NCBI GenBank assembly: GCA_030838305.1
Contig: JAUTWY010000279.1
Coordinates: forward strand, 1 to 6,028
DNA from: Acidobacteriaceae bacterium
Lineage (GTDB): Bacteria; Acidobacteriota; Terriglobia; Terriglobales; Acidobacteriaceae
Direction: 5' to 3'
DNA: 6,028 bases
This document shows positions 5,715 to 6,028 of the stretch, in pieces. Each line of letters opens with the position of its first letter. Position 1 is the stretch's first letter. Below the pieces are notes generated by a model, which had not been told where the DNA came from, searched no databases, and was given only the letters and a program-made list of their open reading frames with translations. The position numbers and the translations under genes are program-made.

Positions 5715-6028
5715 CTACAGGAGCTTGAGCCGCGCCACTTGGGCGCATTCGTCGGACGTCTTGAAATAACGCAGTACCGCGTCGCGTCCGAGGTCGAACG
5801 CATGCGGCTCGCCGGGCCTGCGCGCTGCAAGCATCTTGATCTTGCTGACCGCGTTGTCGAATTCCGAGTGATTCGACATGATGACGCCCGCATTCAGGCT
5901 GGCGGCGAGCCCCGCCATCTTGCGCTGAGTATAGATATAGGTGTCGAAATGCGGCACGTCGTTCGGGAAGTTGAACGCGGTTCCGCCCGAATACGCCACC
6001 ATCAGGCGCGTGCCGTTATCCATCACCT
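5715..6028 (-). CDS. Metallo-beta-lactamase-fold hydrolase, C-terminal part (start outside window)
   Basis: The frame enters from the right edge and ends at TAG 5715-5717, giving 103 visible residues. The first visible codons are GTG ATG, inside the protein rather than a start. AYSGGTAFNF, then VPHFDTYIYTQRKM and MSNHSEFDNAVSKIKML, and finally GEPHAFDLGRDAVLRYF match the C-terminal third of MBL-fold proteins resembling subclass B3. The His in SNHSEFD is probably a zinc ligand corresponding to the last His of the B3 site (His263 in standard numbering). The main HxHxDH motif must lie to the right and cannot be checked. The family includes beta-lactamases, but most such chromosomal proteins hydrolyse other substrates, so resistance should not be assumed. 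Whether a signal peptide exists is not visible. The gene is convergent with the peroxidase gene, with no sign of co-regulation. Confidence 0.87.
   Translation of the reverse strand, partial: VMDNGTRLMVAYSGGTAFNFPNDVPHFDTYIYTQRKMAGLAASLNAGVIMSNHSEFDNAVSKIKMLAARRPGEPHAFDLGRDAVLRYFKTSDECAQVARLKLL

Noticed and set aside
5648..5893. Minus-strand 81-codon serine/arginine-rich frame
   Set aside because: It overlaps the metallo-beta-lactamase-fold gene in another frame and is a shadow of its GC-rich codons.
1..6028. tRNA, rRNA, CRISPR, insertion sequence or phage integrase
   Set aside because: I looked for conserved arms, regularly spaced repeats, terminal inverted repeats and transposase or recombinase motifs, and found none.

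Overview
The window looks like a moderately high-GC alphaproteobacterial chromosome or genomic island. The style is most like Rhizobiales/Bradyrhizobium, but this is inferred from codon use, protein families and the loose gene spacing; no marker gene is present to prove it. There are four well or fairly well supported protein genes, one plausible small membrane-protein gene, and long stretches without a convincing gene. I see no tRNA, rRNA, CRISPR array, insertion sequence or integrase.

Left part (1-1025): a minus-strand gene runs off the left edge and encodes a zinc metalloprotease of the metzincin type, with HEIGHLLGFDH and a Met-turn. Its upstream side (about 1014-1180) carries a perfect 18-bp tandem repeat and several short palindromes that could be regulatory. 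From 1316 to 1760 there is a minus-strand two-helix small membrane protein. A pair of overlapping open frames follows it, joined at a GGGAAAA heptamer that would permit a -1 shift; this may be a decayed or a frameshifted small gene.

Middle part (1760-3879): 1760-2392 is largely non-coding and holds two short direct repeats. A plus-strand gene at 2393-3205 encodes a single-pass inner-membrane protein with a proline/threonine-rich linker and a compact C-terminal beta domain that recalls GspC/PilP-type domains. The stretch 3206-3879 has no gene I can support.

Right part (3880-6028): a complete plus-strand gene encodes an animal-type (peroxidase-cyclooxygenase superfamily) heme peroxidase with distal His, Arg, both candidate heme-ester acids and proximal His. 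It faces the C-terminal end of a metallo-beta-lactamase-fold hydrolase gene that enters on the minus strand from the right edge.

Functional links are weak. The protease and the peroxidase are both of families often exported, yet neither has a visible N-terminal signal peptide. The genes are not arranged as one operon (strands alternate and gaps are long), so a joint system is only a hypothesis.
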